This document shows, in pieces, positions 1 to 10,121 of a DNA stretch of 64,000 nucleotides. The notes beneath the pieces are model-generated. The model searched no databases. It saw only the letters and a program-made list of their open reading frames with translations, and had not been told where the DNA came from. The stretch's first letter is position 1. Each line of letters starts with the position of its first letter. Source of the DNA: Pseudomonas libanensis (GTDB lineage Bacteria; Pseudomonadota; Gammaproteobacteria; Pseudomonadales; Pseudomonadaceae); assembly GCF_001439685.1 (NCBI RefSeq), contig NZ_JYLH01000003.1, positions 124,001 through 188,000 on the forward strand. The letters are read 5' to 3'. A program made the translations under genes and the position numbers.

Positions 1-927
1 CAGCAGGCGCGAGCCGGCGGTGCAGACTTCGCCCTGGTTGAAGGCGATGGCGCCAGCGGCAGACTCAGCGGCCGCTTGCAGGTCCGGCGCATCGGCAAAC
101 ACGATGTTCGGGCTCTTGCCACCGGCTTCCAGCCACACACGCTTCATGTTCGACTCGCCGGAGCGGATCAACAGTTGCTTGGCGATTTTGGTAGAACCGG
201 TGAACACCAGGGTATCGACGTCCATATGCACCGCCAGCGCATTGCCCACGGTGTGGCCATAGCCAGGCAATACGTTGAACACGCCTTTTGGAATGCCGGC
301 TTCAACGGCCAGGGCAGCAATACGGATGGCCGTCAGCGGGGACTTTTCAGACGGCTTGAGGATCACCGAGTTACCGGTGGACAACGCCGGGCCGAGTTTC
401 CAGCAGGCCATCATCAATGGGAAGTTCCACGGCACGATGGCACCCACCACGCCGACTGGCTCGCGGGTCACCAGGCCCAGTTGGTCGTGCGGGGTGGCTG
501 CGACTTCGTCGTAAATCTTGTCGATGGCCTCGCCGCTCCAGCTCAGGGCATTCGCCGCGCCGGGGACGTCGATGTTCAGGGAATCGCTGATGGGCTTGCC
601 CATGTCCAGGGTTTCAAGCAACGCCAGCTCTTCGGCATTGGCTTTGAGCAGCGCGGCGAAACGGATCATCACCGACTTGCGCTTGGCCGGTGCCAGGCGC
701 GACCAGACACCGGAGTTGAAGGTGGCACGGGCATTTTCCACGGCACGCTGGGCGTCGCTGGCGTCACAGCTGGCGACGGTAGCCAGCAAGCGGCCATCCA
801 CCGGGCTGATGCACTCGAAGGTGTCGCCGGAAACGGCGGCGGTGTATTCGCCATTGATATAGGCACGGCCTTCAATCTTCAAATCCTTGGCGCGTTGTTC
901 CCAGTCGGCACGGGTCAGGGTGGTCAT
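1..927 (-). CDS. puuC: Aldehyde dehydrogenase, KauB/PuuC type (partial, N-terminal 309 residues)
   Basis: NAD(P)-dependent aldehyde dehydrogenase, probably oxidising gamma-glutamyl-gamma-aminobutyraldehyde or similar omega-amino aldehydes in polyamine catabolism. The reading frame opens at the ATG complementary to 925-927 (protein begins MTTLTRADWEQRAKDLKIEG) and runs off the left edge without a stop. Visible family motifs are VVPWNFPL-like IVPWNFPL (oxyanion region), the VFTGSTKIAKQL cofactor motif, LEAGGKSP with the general-base Glu, and GEVCTAGSRL with the nucleophile Cys close to residue 302. About 190 C-terminal residues should lie outside the window. The assignment to the polyamine branch rather than another aldehyde substrate rests on overall resemblance to Pseudomonas KauB. 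A GGAG-like ribosome site (AGGAGGACACTCGC) precedes the start. Confidence 0.9.
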   Translation of the reverse strand, partial: MTTLTRADWEQRAKDLKIEGRAYINGEYTAAVSGDTFECISPVDGRLLATVASCDASDAQRAVENARATFNSGVWSRLAPAKRKSVMIRFAALLKANAEELALLETLDMGKPISDSLNIDVPGAANALSWSGEAIDKIYDEVAATPHDQLGLVTREPVGVVGAIVPWNFPLMMACWKLGPALSTGNSVILKPSEKSPLTAIRIAALAVEAGIPKGVFNVLPGYGHTVGNALAVHMDVDTLVFTGSTKIAKQLLIRSGESNMKRVWLEAGGKSPNIVFADAPDLQAAAESAAGAIAFNQGEVCTAGSRLL

Positions 928-1156
928 GCGAGTGTCCTCCTCTTATTGAATACAAGGGGCCTGGGGTTCATCCCGGCACCTTCACGAATTCTTGCCCGGC
1001 CAGCCTGCTGTTCGGCTCAAGGCAGCTGCCACCCTAAACCAGCGGCTGGGGGTGTTTCAATATATTTGACATAACGGCGGCAAACGCCCTTGCGATGTTC
1101 ATTTTAATAAACATAGACTTTGGGCTCTCCAACCCCAGGCCAGACGGGACACGCAC

Positions 1157-1519
1157 ATGAGCATCCAGGATATCGTCGATTTCAGCCAAGCCAACACGGC
1201 CCCCGACCGCTACCGCCCCGCCGCCGAAAAAGTTCTCAAGGGCGATCCGGAGCAGACGCTCTATAACCACTACAACAGTCCGTGCGGGCAGCTGAATGCC
1301 GGGGTATGGGAAGGCGAAGTCGGGCAATGGAAGGTCAACTACACCGAACATGAGTACTGCGAGATTGTGCAGGGGGTTTCGGTACTGCGCGACGCCGAGG
1401 GCAACGCCAAGACCTTGCGTGCCGGCGACCGCTTCGTGATTCCCGCTGGTTTCAGCGGTACCTGGGAAGTACTGGAGCCGTGCCGCAAGATCTATGTGGT
1501 ATTCGAACAAAAAGCCTGA
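1157..1519 (+). CDS. Cupin-domain protein
   Basis: Small single-domain protein of 120 residues with a cupin barrel pattern: YTEHEYCEIVQG (motif 1, with His and Glu in place of the full metal-binding set) followed by LRAGDRFVIPAGFSGTWEV (motif 2). It resembles the EutQ/DUF861-like cupins (Cupin_3) that are found next to polyamine or aldehyde catabolic genes in pseudomonads. It lies divergent from the KauB-like dehydrogenase, with 229 bp between the two starts, so shared regulation is possible but not shown. Substrate and activity are not known from the sequence. Confidence 0.75.
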   Translation: MSIQDIVDFSQANTAPDRYRPAAEKVLKGDPEQTLYNHYNSPCGQLNAGVWEGEVGQWKVNYTEHEYCEIVQGVSVLRDAEGNAKTLRAGDRFVIPAGFSGTWEVLEPCRKIYVVFEQKA

Positions 1520-1536
1520 TCAGCAAATCACAGGCA

Positions 1537-1572
1537 AAAAAAAGCCCGCATCGTGAGATACGGGCTTTTTTT
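1537..1572. terminator. Bidirectional rho-independent terminator
   Basis: A run of A, GCCCG, ATC, loop GTGA, GAT, CGGGC and a run of T form an almost perfect hairpin with T-tracts on both strands. It sits between the convergent cupin gene and rpmG and can end transcription from both sides. Confidence 0.85.
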
Positions 1573-1590
1573 CACAAGGAAGAAAATCAA

Positions 1591-1746
1591 TTACTTGATT
1601 TTGCCTTCTTTGTAGATCACGTGCTTGCGAACGCGCGGGTCGAACATTTTCTTTTCGAGCTTGTCCGGGGTAGTACGCTTGTTCTTGTCGGTAGTGTAGA
1701 AGTGACCAGTACCGGCGCTAGAGATCATTCGAATCAATTCACGCAT
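1591..1746 (-). CDS. rpmG: Large ribosomal subunit protein bL33
   Basis: Ribosomal protein L33 of 51 residues, starting [19 protein letters not shown] and ending in a Lys-rich tail. It lacks the two CxxC pairs that bind zinc in C+ forms of L33, so it is a zinc-independent form. It follows rpmB by 11 bp on the same strand, the usual rpmB-rpmG operon. A GGAG ribosome site lies just upstream of the ATG. Confidence 0.96.
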   Translation of the reverse strand: MRELIRMISSAGTGHFYTTDKNKRTTPDKLEKKMFDPRVRKHVIYKEGKIK

Positions 1747-1757
1747 GATAGAGCTCC

Positions 1758-1991
1758 TTAGATCTTGCCAGCGGCGCGGATTTCGGCCAGCACGACAGTG
1801 ATGCCGCGCTTGTCGATGATACGCATGCCTTTGGCAGATACACGCAGGCGAACAAAACGTTTCTCTTCTTCAACCCAGAAGCGGTGATGCTGCAGGTTCG
1901 GCAGGAAACGACGACGGGTTTTGTTATTTGCGTGGGAAATGTTATTCCCAGTCACCGGACCCTTACCGGTAACTTGACAGACTCTCGACAT
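1758..1991 (-). CDS. rpmB: Large ribosomal subunit protein bL28
   Basis: Ribosomal protein L28, 77 residues, beginning [20 protein letters not shown] and continuing with the conserved basic stretch [12 protein letters not shown]. First gene of the rpmB-rpmG pair. A strong promoter candidate is seen about 150 bp upstream, which leaves a long untranslated leader. Confidence 0.97.
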   Translation of the reverse strand: MSRVCQVTGKGPVTGNNISHANNKTRRRFLPNLQHHRFWVEEEKRFVRLRVSAKGMRIIDKRGITVVLAEIRAAGKI

Positions 1992-2449
1992 GCCTCAGCC
2001 CTCTAAAACCACATGCCCAACCCGGCATGGGTTGGCCGCTTAATCTCTCAGTCATTTGGCGCCAGGCGCCGCGTTTCTTTAGGGTCTTACCGGCTACACC
2101 TACAAGCGAAGGAACCGGGCCCCTAGAAAAGAGCGCTGCTTTATACCAGAAAGACCCCAGTGCAACAACAGCTCGTGTGTTTTTACCACCGTAAATCTTA
2201 GCGGCAGACGCCTGAACCACTGCCAGGAGGGGCCGCTGTGACAGCCGACCGCTCGTCGCACAGAATGGTTTACAGCGCCCACAGGCACGGGGAAGTACAC
2301 GGCGAAACGCGCTGAGGCGCCATCAAAACAGCATTTGGGCCAAAAGCACAGGCAAAAATGGGCTAGTCATTTATCAATCAGACCTCTACGGTAGGCTTTT
2401 TCCAGACTGCACTCGCAGATGGGCCTTCGATCTGCACAGGAAACCAAAT
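1992..2449. other. Intergenic region between divergent rpmB and peptide-binding protein gene
   Basis: No convincing gene is seen in these 458 bases. Short ORFs here lack ribosome sites and recognisable products. The stretch holds the rpmB promoter and leader on the minus strand. For the plus-strand gene, the AGGA ribosome site lies just before 2450. Two palindromic stretches near 2006-2035 (CATGCCCAACCCGGCATGGGTTGG) may form a weak hairpin in the rpmB leader. Confidence 0.6.
2140..2168 (-). promoter_or_regulatory. Sigma-70 promoter candidate for rpmB-rpmG
   Basis: Read on the minus strand: TTGTTG at 2168-2163, a 17-bp spacer, and TATAAA at 2145-2140 preceded by TG one base away (extended -10). 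Spacing and hexamers fit a strong housekeeping promoter pointing at rpmB. The predicted transcript would carry a leader of about 140 nt. Confidence 0.55.
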
Positions 2450-4042
2450 ATGCGCCTCGCTGCCCTACCGCTATTGCTTGCCCCTCTCTTTATCGCGCCG
2501 ACGGCTATCGCGGCCACCAATTTGAGCGTCTGCACCGAGGCCAGCCCCGAGGGGTTCGATGTGGTGCAGTACAACTCGCTGACGACCACCAATGCCTCAG
2601 CGGACGTGCTGATGAACCGCCTGGTGGACTTCGACGCAGCCAGCGGAAAACTGGTACCGAGCCTGGCGGACAGTTGGGAAGTCTCATCCGATGGCCTGAC
2701 ATACACCTTCAAGCTGCACCCGGGCGTGAAATTCCACCGCACCAACTATTTCAACCCCAGCCGTACGTTGACCGCCGAAGACGTACGCTTCAGCTTCGAG
2801 CGCATGCTTGATCCGGCCAACCCGTGGCACAAAATCGCCCAAAGCGGCTTCCCCCACGCCCAATCCCTGCAATTGCCAGCACTGGTCAAGAAGATTGACG
2901 CCCTTGACCCGTTGACCGTGCGTTTCACCCTCGACCACGCCGACTCCACCTTTCTCCCGTCGCTGAGCATGGGCTTTGCCTCGATCTACCCGGCTGAATA
3001 TGCCGACAAACTGCTCAAGGCCGGCACGCCCGAAAAGCTCAACAGCCAGCCAATCGGCACCGGCCCGTTCGTTTTCGTGCGTTTCCAGAAAGATGCCGTG
3101 GTGCGCTACAAGGCCAACCCGGACTACTTCGCCGGCAAGCCGGCGGTGGATAACTTGATCTTCGCCATTACTCCGGATGCCAACGTACGCCTGCAGAAGC
3201 TGCACCGCGATGAATGCCAGATCGCACTTTCGCCCAAGCCATTGGATGTGGGCGAGGCCGAAAAAGACCCAGCCTTGAAAGTGGAAAAAACCGCCGCATT
3301 CATGACCGCATTCATCGCCATCAACAGCCAGCACCCACCGCTGGACAAGCCCGAGGTGCGCCAGGCGATCAACCTGGCCTTTGACAAGAACAGCTACCTC
3401 AAGGCCGTATTCGAAGGCACCGCCGAAGCAGCCAATGGCGTCTACCCACCGAACACCTGGAGCTATGCCCAGGATTTACCGGGCTATCCACAAGATCTCG
3501 CCAAAGCCAAGGCGCTGCTCGACCGTGCCGGGCTCAAGGACGGCTTCAAGACCACGATATGGACTCGCCCAACCGGTAGCCTGCTGAACCCCAACCCGAA
3601 TCTTGGCGCACAGCTGTTGCAGGCCGACCTGGCCAAGGTCGGCATCCAGACCGAAATCCGTGTGATCGAATGGGGCGAGTTGATTCGCCGCGCCAAGGCC
3701 GGCGAGCATGACCTGCTGTTCATGGGCTGGGCTGGCGACAACGGCGACCCGGATAACTTCCTGACCCCGCAGTTCTCCTGCGCAGCAGTGAAGTCCGGCA
3801 CCAACTTCGCCCGCTATTGCGACCCCGCGCTGGATAAGTTGATCCGCGCCGGCAAGACCACCAGCGAGCAAGGTGTGCGCAGCAAGCTGTATCAACAGGC
3901 CCAGGCGCAGATCCAGCAGCAGGCACTGTGGCTGCCGCTGGCACATCCGACGGCGTTTGCCCTGGCCCGCAAGAATGTCGAGGGCTATCAGGTGAGCCCG
4001 TTCGGGCGTCAGGATTATTCGAAAGTCAGTGTCAAACCGTAA
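2450..4042 (+). CDS. ABC transporter substrate-binding protein, family 5 (peptide binding)
   Basis: Periplasmic oligopeptide-binding protein of the DppA/OppA family, 530 residues. An N-terminal signal peptide (residues 1 to about 21, ending AIA) is followed by the family pattern: MNRLVDFD, LADSWEVSSDGLTYTFKLHPGVKFH, YFNPSRTLTAEDVRFSFERM, IGTGPFVF, KANPDYF, and near the C-terminus LFMGWAGDNGDPDNF. It is most similar in style to Pseudomonas DppA paralogues. No permease or ATPase gene lies next to it, so it presumably works with a dipeptide transporter encoded elsewhere. Ligand is not predictable. Confidence 0.88.
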   Translation: MRLAALPLLLAPLFIAPTAIAATNLSVCTEASPEGFDVVQYNSLTTTNASADVLMNRLVDFDAASGKLVPSLADSWEVSSDGLTYTFKLHPGVKFHRTNYFNPSRTLTAEDVRFSFERMLDPANPWHKIAQSGFPHAQSLQLPALVKKIDALDPLTVRFTLDHADSTFLPSLSMGFASIYPAEYADKLLKAGTPEKLNSQPIGTGPFVFVRFQKDAVVRYKANPDYFAGKPAVDNLIFAITPDANVRLQKLHRDECQIALSPKPLDVGEAEKDPALKVEKTAAFMTAFIAINSQHPPLDKPEVRQAINLAFDKNSYLKAVFEGTAEAANGVYPPNTWSYAQDLPGYPQDLAKAKALLDRAGLKDGFKTTIWTRPTGSLLNPNPNLGAQLLQADLAKVGIQTEIRVIEWGELIRRAKAGEHDLLFMGWAGDNGDPDNFLTPQFSCAAVKSGTNFARYCDPALDKLIRAGKTTSEQGVRSKLYQQAQAQIQQQALWLPLAHPTAFALARKNVEGYQVSPFGRQDYSKVSVKP

Positions 4043-4053
4043 GGCGCAACACC

Positions 4054-4140
4054 TTGCTCGCGAAGATCGTTAACGATAATGCGAAAACCCTGATGCCCCG
4101 CGAGATCATCAGGTTTTCGCGAGCAAGCTCGCTCCTACAC
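4054..4140. repeat. REP-type palindrome and hairpin between convergent genes
   Basis: The stretch carries GCTCGCGAA near its left end and TTCGCGAGCAAGCTCGCTCCTAC at the right, the Pseudomonas REP signature. Inside is a hairpin with arms GCGAAAACC(C)TGATG (4081-4095) and CATCAGGTTTTCGC (4107-4120). It separates the convergent peptide-binding gene and radC and could end both transcripts. Confidence 0.7.
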
Positions 4141-4152
4141 ATACAGGTGTCG

Positions 4153-4827
4153 TTATATCCACCCGTATTCAGCCATCGACAGCGGGTCACCATCTCCGAC
4201 GATGATGTGGTCCAGCACGCGCACATCTACCGCCTCCAGCGCCTTTTGCAGCAACTTGGTCAATTTTCGATCAGCGGCACTGGGTTCTACACTCCCGGAC
4301 GGATGGTTGTGACACAGGATCAGCGCCGCCGCGTTGTACGCCAGCGCGCGCTTGACCACTTGCCGCGGATAAACAATCGCGGTGTCGATGGTGCCCTGAA
4401 ACATTGCCTCAAAACCCAACACCCGATGTTTTGAATCAAGAAACAGGCAGCCAAAAATCTCATGGGGTTCATGGCGTAGTAGTGCCTTGAGGTACTCGCG
4501 CACGGCCAGCGGGCTCTCCAGCACCGAATCAGCGCGCAAGCGCTCGGCCATGTGGCGCCGGGACATTTCCAGCACCGCCTGCAGCTGGGCAAACTTCGCC
4601 GGCCCCAGCCCCAGGTGCTGGCTGAACAGCGTCTGGCTGGCCTCCAGCAGTGGACGCAAGCCACCGAATTGCGCCAACAGATGGCGCGCCAGATCGACCG
4701 CACTTCTACCGCAAACCCCTGTACGCAGGAAGATCGCCAACAACTCGGCATCGGACAGGCTCGCCGCGCCGCCTTCCAACAGTTTCTCCCGCGGGCGCTC
4801 CGCCACGGGCCAATCACGAATACTCAT
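4153..4827 (-). CDS. radC: RadC-family protein (JAB/MPN domain)
   Basis: RadC/YsnA family protein of 224 residues. An N-terminal helix-hairpin-helix-like UPF0758 region ([24 protein letters not shown]) is followed by the JAB/MPN metalloprotease-like domain with the HNHPSG...SxxD signature ([19 protein letters not shown]). The historical link to DNA repair is disputed; the biochemical role is unsettled. It is divergent from coaBC, the usual Pseudomonas arrangement. Confidence 0.95.
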   Translation of the reverse strand: MSIRDWPVAERPREKLLEGGAASLSDAELLAIFLRTGVCGRSAVDLARHLLAQFGGLRPLLEASQTLFSQHLGLGPAKFAQLQAVLEMSRRHMAERLRADSVLESPLAVREYLKALLRHEPHEIFGCLFLDSKHRVLGFEAMFQGTIDTAIVYPRQVVKRALAYNAAALILCHNHPSGSVEPSAADRKLTKLLQKALEAVDVRVLDHIIVGDGDPLSMAEYGWI

Positions 4828-4970
4828 CCTACCTCCGTGTGTACCTGCTCCGCTGTTGCCCAGCGGGCGCTGTGTTATCGTAGGCGCTCTTTTTTGCGTG
4901 CGATTTCACCTGGGGAGGGGTCATCGCAGGCGTCACTGAACTGGCATCACTGAACTGGAAAGGCAAACCA

Positions 4971-6179
4971 ATGCAGCGTCTGTATCGGAAACGCATCGTT
5001 CTCGGCGTCGGCGGCGGCATTGCCGCCTACAAGAGCGCAGAGCTGGTTCGCAGGCTCCTGGACCAGGGCGCCGAAGTGCGCGTGGTCATGACCCGTGGCG
5101 GCAGTGAGTTCATCACCCCACTGACCATGCAGGCCCTGTCCGGCCACCCGGTTCACCTGGACCTGCTCGACCCGGCGGCCGAAGCCGCCATGGGCCATAT
5201 CGAGCTGGCCAAATGGGCCGATCTGGTACTGATCGCCCCGGCCACCGCCGACCTGATCGCCCGCCTGGCCCAGGGCATTGCCGATGATCTGCTGACCACA
5301 CTGGTATTGGCCACCGACGCCACCGTCGCCATCGCCCCGGCCATGAACCAGGCCATGTGGCGCGACCCGGCTACCCAGGCCAATACCCAGCTCCTGCAAA
5401 GCCGCGGCCTCCAGGTGTTCGGCCCCGCTTCCGGCAGCCAAGCCTGCGGCGATGTCGGCATGGGCCGCATGCTCGAAGCCACCGACCTGGCACAATGCGC
5501 CGCCGAGTGCTTCCAGCACCTGGCCCTGACCGGCAAGCACGTGCTGATCACCGCCGGCCCGACCCAGGAAAACATCGACCCGGTGCGCTACATCACCAAC
5601 CATAGCTCAGGGAAAATGGGCTTCGCGTTGGCAGAAGCAGCGGTCGAGGCAGGCGCACGGGTCACCCTGATCACCGGCCCGGTGCATCTGCCCACCCCTG
5701 ACCGCGTCACGCGAATCGACGTAGTCAGCGCCCGGGACATGCTGGCAGCCTGTGAAGCGGCCATTCCCTGCGACCTGTTCATCGCCTCGGCAGCGGTTGC
5801 GGATTACCGCCCGGAAGTCGTCGCCCCGCAAAAGCTCAAGAAAGACCCCACAAGCGGCGACGGCCTGCTCCTGCAAATGGTGCGCAACCCGGACATCCTG
5901 GCCACCATCGCCACTCGTCCGGATCGCCCGTTCAGTGTAGGTTTTGCTGCCGAAACCGAGCACCTGCTGGACTACGCCGCACGCAAACTGAAAGACAAAA
6001 ACCTCGACCTGATCGTTGCCAACGATGTCGCCAACCCGAGCATCGGCTTCAACAGCGAGGAAAATGCGTGCAGCGTGATCGACCGCGAGCTGCACGCCAC
6101 CCTTTTCGCCCAGACCAGCAAGGGCAAGATTGCCCGCCAACTGATCTCTTTTATCGCCCAACGGCTGAACCAGGTTTAA
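4971..6179 (+). CDS. coaBC: Bifunctional phosphopantothenoylcysteine decarboxylase / phosphopantothenate-cysteine ligase
   Basis: Coenzyme A biosynthesis enzyme (Dfp), 402 residues. The N-terminal CoaC flavoprotein half shows [22 protein letters not shown] with the catalytic His at 76, the PAMN motif ([10 protein letters not shown]) and the substrate-clamp Cys159 in [13 protein letters not shown]. The C-terminal CoaB ligase half begins near residue 185 ([20 protein letters not shown]) and carries AAVADYRP and the KLKK motif. CoaB first joins cysteine to phosphopantothenate with CTP, then CoaC decarboxylates the product. The stop lies 5 bases before dut, so the two are probably co-transcribed. 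Confidence 0.97.
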   Translation: MQRLYRKRIVLGVGGGIAAYKSAELVRRLLDQGAEVRVVMTRGGSEFITPLTMQALSGHPVHLDLLDPAAEAAMGHIELAKWADLVLIAPATADLIARLAQGIADDLLTTLVLATDATVAIAPAMNQAMWRDPATQANTQLLQSRGLQVFGPASGSQACGDVGMGRMLEATDLAQCAAECFQHLALTGKHVLITAGPTQENIDPVRYITNHSSGKMGFALAEAAVEAGARVTLITGPVHLPTPDRVTRIDVVSARDMLAACEAAIPCDLFIASAAVADYRPEVVAPQKLKKDPTSGDGLLLQMVRNPDILATIATRPDRPFSVGFAAETEHLLDYAARKLKDKNLDLIVANDVANPSIGFNSEENACSVIDRELHATLFAQTSKGKIARQLISFIAQRLNQV

Positions 6180-6184
6180 TTTCC

Positions 6185-6640
6185 ATGCACGCTTTGCAAG
6201 CCAAGATCCTCGATCCCCGCATCGGCAACGAATTCCCCCTGCCGGCCTACGCCACTCCAGGCTCCGCCGGCCTGGACCTGCGCGCCATGCTCAAGCAAGA
6301 CACCGTCCTTGAACCGGGCCAGACCATCCTGATCCCCACCGGCCTGTCGATCTATGTCGGCGACCCTGGCCTGGCGGCGCTGATCCTGCCGCGCTCCGGC
6401 CTGGGCCATAAACACGGGATCGTGCTGGGCAACCTGGTCGGCCTGATCGACTCCGACTACCAGGGCGAGCTGATGGTGTCGTGCTGGAACCGCGGCCAGA
6501 CCGCGTTCAACATCGCAGTCGGCGAACGCATCGCCCAGCTGGTATTGGTGCCCGTGGTACAGGCGCACTTCGAACTGGTAGAAGAGTTCGACGAAACCCA
6601 GCGCGGCGCAGGCGGTTTTGGGCATTCCGGCAGTCACTGA
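6185..6640 (+). CDS. dut: dUTP diphosphatase
   Basis: Trimeric dUTPase, 151 residues, hydrolysing dUTP to dUMP and pyrophosphate. All five family motifs are visible: [29 protein letters not shown], the ERIAQLV motif and the C-terminal [10 protein letters not shown]. The ATG at 6185 sits five bases after the coaBC stop and gives the usual family length; the longer upstream reading frame overlaps coaBC and is not needed. Confidence 0.97.
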   Translation: MHALQAKILDPRIGNEFPLPAYATPGSAGLDLRAMLKQDTVLEPGQTILIPTGLSIYVGDPGLAALILPRSGLGHKHGIVLGNLVGLIDSDYQGELMVSCWNRGQTAFNIAVGERIAQLVLVPVVQAHFELVEEFDETQRGAGGFGHSGSH

Positions 6641-6653
6641 CTAAGCTGAATCA

Positions 6654-6675
6654 GGCCGGACACCCGGGTCCGGCC
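6654..6675 (+). terminator. GC-rich hairpin downstream of dut
   Basis: GGCCGGAC and GTCCGGCC form a perfect 8-bp stem around a six-base loop, 14 bases after the dut stop. No T-run follows, so it is a weak terminator or attenuator, or an RNA-stability element at the end of the coaBC-dut message. The remaining bases up to algC (to 6902) hold no gene I can support. Confidence 0.45.
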
Positions 6676-6902
6676 CGATGCCACCGCCTGGCGTTCAGGA
6701 TGAAGAATGCGCGGAGCTCACAAACTAGATTTATCCGGGGAAATCAATGCATTACATGACCGTACGGGCAAGCCAAAGGCCCCGATGGCACTTTTACACC
6801 ACGAACTCTCTGCCGAAAACGCCGTCATACCCTTCAGTTTGAGCCTGCCGGCCAGCCCCATTCAGGCCAGCCCCGCCCCTTTCAGATGGAGTTTCCCCCG
6901 CG

Positions 6903-8300
6903 ATGAGTACTGCAGCCCGCGTAGCCCCAACCTTCCCCGACAGCATTTTTCGCGCCTATGACATTCGGGGCGTGGTACCCAAGACCCTGACTGCCGAAAC
7001 CGCCTACTGGATTGGCCGCGCCATCGGCTCCCAGAGCCTGGCCCAGGACGAACCCAACGTGTCAGTGGGGCGTGACGGCCGCTTGTCCGGCCCGGAGCTG
7101 GTCGAGCAATTGATCCAGGGGCTGGCCGACAGCGGCTGCCACGTCAGCGACGTCGGCCTGGTGCCGACACCCGCGCTGTATTACGCCGCCAATGTCCTGG
7201 CCGGCAAATCCGGGGTGATGCTCACCGGCAGCCATAACCCGTCGGACTACAACGGTTTCAAGATCGTCATCGCAGGCGACACCCTGGCCAACGAACAGAT
7301 CCAGGCCCTGCACACCCGCCTGAAAACCAACGACTTGACCAGTGGCACCGGCAGCATTACCAAGGTCGACATCCTCCAGCGCTACTCCGATGAAATCACC
7401 CGTGACGTCAAGCTCGCCCGCCGCATGAAAGTCGTGGTGGACTGCGGCAACGGCGCGGCCGGCGTGATCGCCCCGCAGTTGCTCGAAGCCCTGAACTGCG
7501 AGGTGATCCCGCTGTTCTGCGACGTCGATGGCAACTTCCCCAACCATCACCCGGACCCAGGCAAGCCAGAAAACCTGGTGGACCTGATCGCCAAGGTCAA
7601 GGAAGTGGGCGCCGACGTGGGCCTGGCCTTCGATGGCGACGGCGACCGCGTGGGCGTGGTGACCGAAACCGGCGAGATTGTGTTCCCGGACCGCCTGCTG
7701 ATGCTGTTCGCCCGCGACGTGGTGGCGCGCAATGCCAACGCCGAGATCATCTTCGACGTGAAATGCACCCGCCGCCTGACACCATTGATAAAGGAATACG
7801 GCGGTCGCCCGCTAATGTGGAAGACCGGTCATTCGTTGATCAAAAAGAAAATGAAGGAAACCGGCGCGCTGTTGGCCGGTGAGATGAGCGGCCACGTATT
7901 CTTCAAGGAGCGCTGGTTCGGGTTTGACGACGGTATTTACAGCGCCGCTCGTCTGCTGGAAATCCTCAGCAAGGAAAAATCTACGGCAGAAGAGCTGTTT
8001 CAGACCTTCCCGAATGATATTTCTACGCCAGAGATCAATATCCATGTGACCGAAGAGAGCAAATTCAGCATCATTGACGCACTGCATGATGCGCAATGGG
8101 GTGAAGGCGCCAATCTGACCACCATTGATGGTGTGCGAGTCGATTACGCCAAAGGCTGGGGCCTGGTACGCGCGTCCAACACTACGCCGGTGCTGGTCCT
8201 GCGTTTCGAGGCGGATACCGAGGCTGAGCTGCAGCGCATCAAGGACGTGTTCCACGCCCAGTTGAAACGTGTTGCCCCTGATCTCCAATTACCGTTCTGA
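6903..8300 (+). CDS. algC: Phosphomannomutase / phosphoglucomutase AlgC
   Basis: Alpha-D-phosphohexomutase, 465 residues, interconverting mannose-6-P/mannose-1-P and glucose-6-P/glucose-1-P for alginate, LPS and rhamnolipid precursors. The phosphoserine loop TGSHNPSDYNG places the catalytic Ser at 110; the metal loop DGDGDR holds Asp 244, 246 and 248; GEMSGH (sugar-binding loop) and the C-terminal phosphate-binding RASNTTPVLVLRFE are intact. The ATG at 6903 is two residues longer than the classical P. aeruginosa form. It is followed after 20 bp by argB, as in other Pseudomonas. Confidence 0.96.
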   Translation: MSTAARVAPTFPDSIFRAYDIRGVVPKTLTAETAYWIGRAIGSQSLAQDEPNVSVGRDGRLSGPELVEQLIQGLADSGCHVSDVGLVPTPALYYAANVLAGKSGVMLTGSHNPSDYNGFKIVIAGDTLANEQIQALHTRLKTNDLTSGTGSITKVDILQRYSDEITRDVKLARRMKVVVDCGNGAAGVIAPQLLEALNCEVIPLFCDVDGNFPNHHPDPGKPENLVDLIAKVKEVGADVGLAFDGDGDRVGVVTETGEIVFPDRLLMLFARDVVARNANAEIIFDVKCTRRLTPLIKEYGGRPLMWKTGHSLIKKKMKETGALLAGEMSGHVFFKERWFGFDDGIYSAARLLEILSKEKSTAEELFQTFPNDISTPEINIHVTEESKFSIIDALHDAQWGEGANLTTIDGVRVDYAKGWGLVRASNTTPVLVLRFEADTEAELQRIKDVFHAQLKRVAPDLQLPF

Positions 8301-8320
8301 TTTTTTGCCCGGAGCCCTGA

Positions 8321-9226
<906 letters not shown>

Positions 9227-9238
9227 TCGCTGCAATTA

Positions 9239-9275
9239 AAAAGGCCCCGCTCGATCAAATCGAACGGGGCCTTTT
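9239..9275 (+). terminator. Rho-independent terminator after argB
   Basis: AAAAGGCCCCG...TCGAT, loop CAA, ATCGA...CGGGGCCTTTT: a long, nearly perfect hairpin ending in T4G. It lies 12 bp after the argB stop and closes the algC-argB transcript. Confidence 0.88.
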
Positions 9276-9293
9276 GTTTGTACGCAGTTCAAA

Positions 9294-9384
9294 TGTGGGA
9301 GCTGGCTTGCCTGCGATGACGGCAGTGCATTCAAAAAAATGCACCGCCTGACACATCGCTATCGCGGGCAAGCCCGCTCCCACT
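9294..9384. repeat. REP pair (inverted)
   Basis: Two inverted REP units: GTGGGAGCTGGCTTGCCTGCGATG on the left and CATCGCTATCGCGGGCAAGCCCGCTCCCAC on the right, around a short AT-rich centre. This is the usual Pseudomonas BIME-like element, here between the convergent argB and pyrE. Confidence 0.85.
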
Positions 9385-9394
9385 GGGGTCAGTA

Positions 9395-10039
9395 TCAGAC
9401 GCCAAACTGCTCGCGATACGCCCGTACCGCCGGCAAATGCTGCTTGAGCTGCGGGTCATCTTCCAGGAACTGCAACACCTGGTTCAAAGACACGATACTC
9501 ACCACCGGAATGCCGAAATCCCGCTCCACTTCCTGGATCGCCGACAACTCACCGTTGCCGCGCTCCTGGCGGTTCAAGGCGATCAGCACACCGGCGGCCT
9601 TGGCGCCGTCCTGGGACGCGATGATCTGCATCACTTCACGAATCGCGGTGCCGGCGGTGATCACGTCATCGATGATCAGCACATCGCCAGTCAGCGGAGC
9701 GCCGACCAGGCTGCCGCCTTCACCATGGGCCTTGGCTTCCTTGCGGTTGAAACACCATGGCAGATCCTGCCCATGATGTTCCGCAAGGGCCACCGCTGTA
9801 GCCGCAGCCAGGGGAATCCCCTTGTAGGCCGGGCCGAAGAGCACGTCGAAGGAAATACCGCTTTCAACGATGGCTGCCGCGTAGAAACGACCCAGCTGAG
9901 CCAGGGCCGAACCCGAGTTGAACAGGCCCGCATTGAAGAAGTACGGGCTGGTGCGCCCGGACTTGAGAGTGAACTCACCGAAGCGTAGAACGCCGCGATC
10001 GATGGCAAAACGAATGAAATCGCGTTGATACGCCTGCAT
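9395..10039 (-). CDS. pyrE: Orotate phosphoribosyltransferase
   Basis: Pyrimidine biosynthesis enzyme converting orotate plus PRPP to OMP, 214 residues from the ATG complementary to 10037-10039 ([18 protein letters not shown]). An upstream in-frame start would add seven residues (MVSEAFF) not found in relatives. Visible motifs are the [13 protein letters not shown] orotate loop, [12 protein letters not shown] (flexible catalytic loop) and the PRPP-binding [13 protein letters not shown]. It is divergent from crc, the standard Pseudomonas neighbour. Confidence 0.96.
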   Translation of the reverse strand: MQAYQRDFIRFAIDRGVLRFGEFTLKSGRTSPYFFNAGLFNSGSALAQLGRFYAAAIVESGISFDVLFGPAYKGIPLAAATAVALAEHHGQDLPWCFNRKEAKAHGEGGSLVGAPLTGDVLIIDDVITAGTAIREVMQIIASQDGAKAAGVLIALNRQERGNGELSAIQEVERDFGIPVVSIVSLNQVLQFLEDDPQLKQHLPAVRAYREQFGV

Positions 10040-10121
10040 GAAAAAAGCCTCAGATACCACGGATTTAGCTAATTAGGTGGACGGCGTGTATCATACACGC
10101 ACGCGATTTTTGGGGCCATTT

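Noticed and set aside
76..1074. 332-codon open frame on the plus strand opposite the aldehyde dehydrogenase
   Set aside because: The minus strand gives a clear aldehyde dehydrogenase with catalytic motifs; the plus frame is its mirror.
6707..6961. 84-codon frame between dut and algC
   Set aside because: It runs out of frame into algC, has no ribosome site and no recognisable product.
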